Origin: Pseudomonas sp. QTF5 | GTDB lineage: Bacteria; Pseudomonadota; Gammaproteobacteria; Pseudomonadales; Pseudomonadaceae | DNA length: 64,000 nt | Direction: 5' to 3' | NCBI RefSeq assembly: GCF_000512695.2 | Contig: NZ_AZRW02000010.1 | Span: 1-64,000 of the forward strand | Shown here: positions 63,867 through 64,000 of the stretch, one piece after another | How the letters are laid out: the number at the start of each line of letters is the position of its first letter | Numbering within the stretch: position 1 is the stretch's first letter | Notes under the pieces: model-generated | What the model was told of the DNA's origin: nothing | Seen by the model: the letters and a program-made list of their open reading frames with translations, nothing else | The model's database searches: none | Program-made: the position numbers and the translations under genes

Positions 63867-64000
63867 TTAGAAAGCCCCTTGCGGAGCCGGCTTGTTTACT
63901 GTCAATCCACGGCTGTGAAGCTGTTGATGACAAACTGGGTGCAATAGTACCCGGTTATCCAAGGTGTCTCCACCGCCATGGGAGCGTTGGATTATGTGAT
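63867..64000 (-). CDS. group II intron-encoded protein, C-terminus with HNH motif (partial)
   Basis: Only the last 43 codons are in the window, ending at a TAA (63867-63869), seven bases before domain V. They encode an HNH endonuclease tail: HIIQRSHGGGDTLDN and VLLHPVCHQQLHS, with the conserved histidines and Cys. This is the DNA-cutting domain of the maturase/reverse transcriptase used for intron mobility. The reverse transcriptase part lies beyond the right edge. Confidence 0.92.
   Translation of the reverse strand, partial: HIIQRSHGGGDTLDNRVLLHPVCHQQLHSRGLTVNKPAPQGAF

Larger units (their letters stand above)
63786..64000 (-). mobile_element. group II intron, 3' part (continues beyond the window)
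   Basis: On the minus strand the window ends within a bacterial group II intron. Visible in order are the C-terminus of its encoded protein, domain V, a domain VI hairpin (GGCAGACC/GGTTTGTC arms) and an end at about CTACCCGAC (63786-63794). The rest of the intron and the 5' exon are off the edge. The downstream exon starts 14 bases before the hypothetical membrane gene. Confidence 0.9.

Overview
The window is chromosomal DNA of a fluorescent Pseudomonas, probably of the P. fluorescens group. The evidence is the high-GC coding background, many Pseudomonas-type REP pairs (core GGGAGCGGGCTTGCTCGCGAA), and core genes such as hrpA, aceK, cysK, aqpZ, zntB, pxpABC and lpxO. I saw no rRNA, tRNA or CRISPR array.

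Left part (1-26 kb): a type IV McrBC restriction locus whose mcrC is broken by a one-base frameshift; two uncharacterised genes; a TauE-type exporter; a frameshifted AraC regulator; a periplasmic GH3 beta-glucosidase; a small XRE regulator behind a good LexA box; a metallo-hydrolase/TetR pair; a LysR/amidotransferase pair; periplasmic GlpQ; a GAF histidine kinase; a chemoreceptor; ZntB; a PACE efflux/LysR pair; and an ECF42-type sigma factor with its DGPF/YCII partner.

Accessory island (about 26.6-33.2 kb): a clearly AT-rich insert (38% GC in a sampled line against 67% just outside) with six co-directional, tightly packed genes: a Pol-beta-type nucleotidyltransferase, a MATE exporter, a phosphoribosyltransferase-like protein, an inositol-monophosphatase-type phosphatase, a radical SAM enzyme with unusual cysteine spacing, and a thymidylate-kinase-like P-loop kinase. 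Together they look like a compact pathway for a small phosphorylated or nucleotide-like metabolite with its own export. It sits directly after a flavoprotein gene. Its right border carries a divergent (about 84% identical), frameshifted copy of that gene's last 186 bases, so the island probably arrived with flanking DNA from another strain. This is the best candidate for an undescribed system in the window.

Right part (33.6-64 kb): aquaporin, OprO/P-type porin, an ECF sigma/anti-sigma pair, a KAS III-type ketosynthase, HrpA, AceK, two convergent EamA exporters (one with a possible leader peptide), LpxO-type hydroxylase, CysK, a MoxR/VWA pair, 5-oxoprolinase PxpABC, and a three-gene NIS siderophore operon (synthetase, MFS exporter, TonB receptor) behind a Fur-box-like site. 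The right edge cuts into a group II intron on the minus strand: its domain V, domain VI and the HNH-containing C-terminus of its encoded protein are visible.
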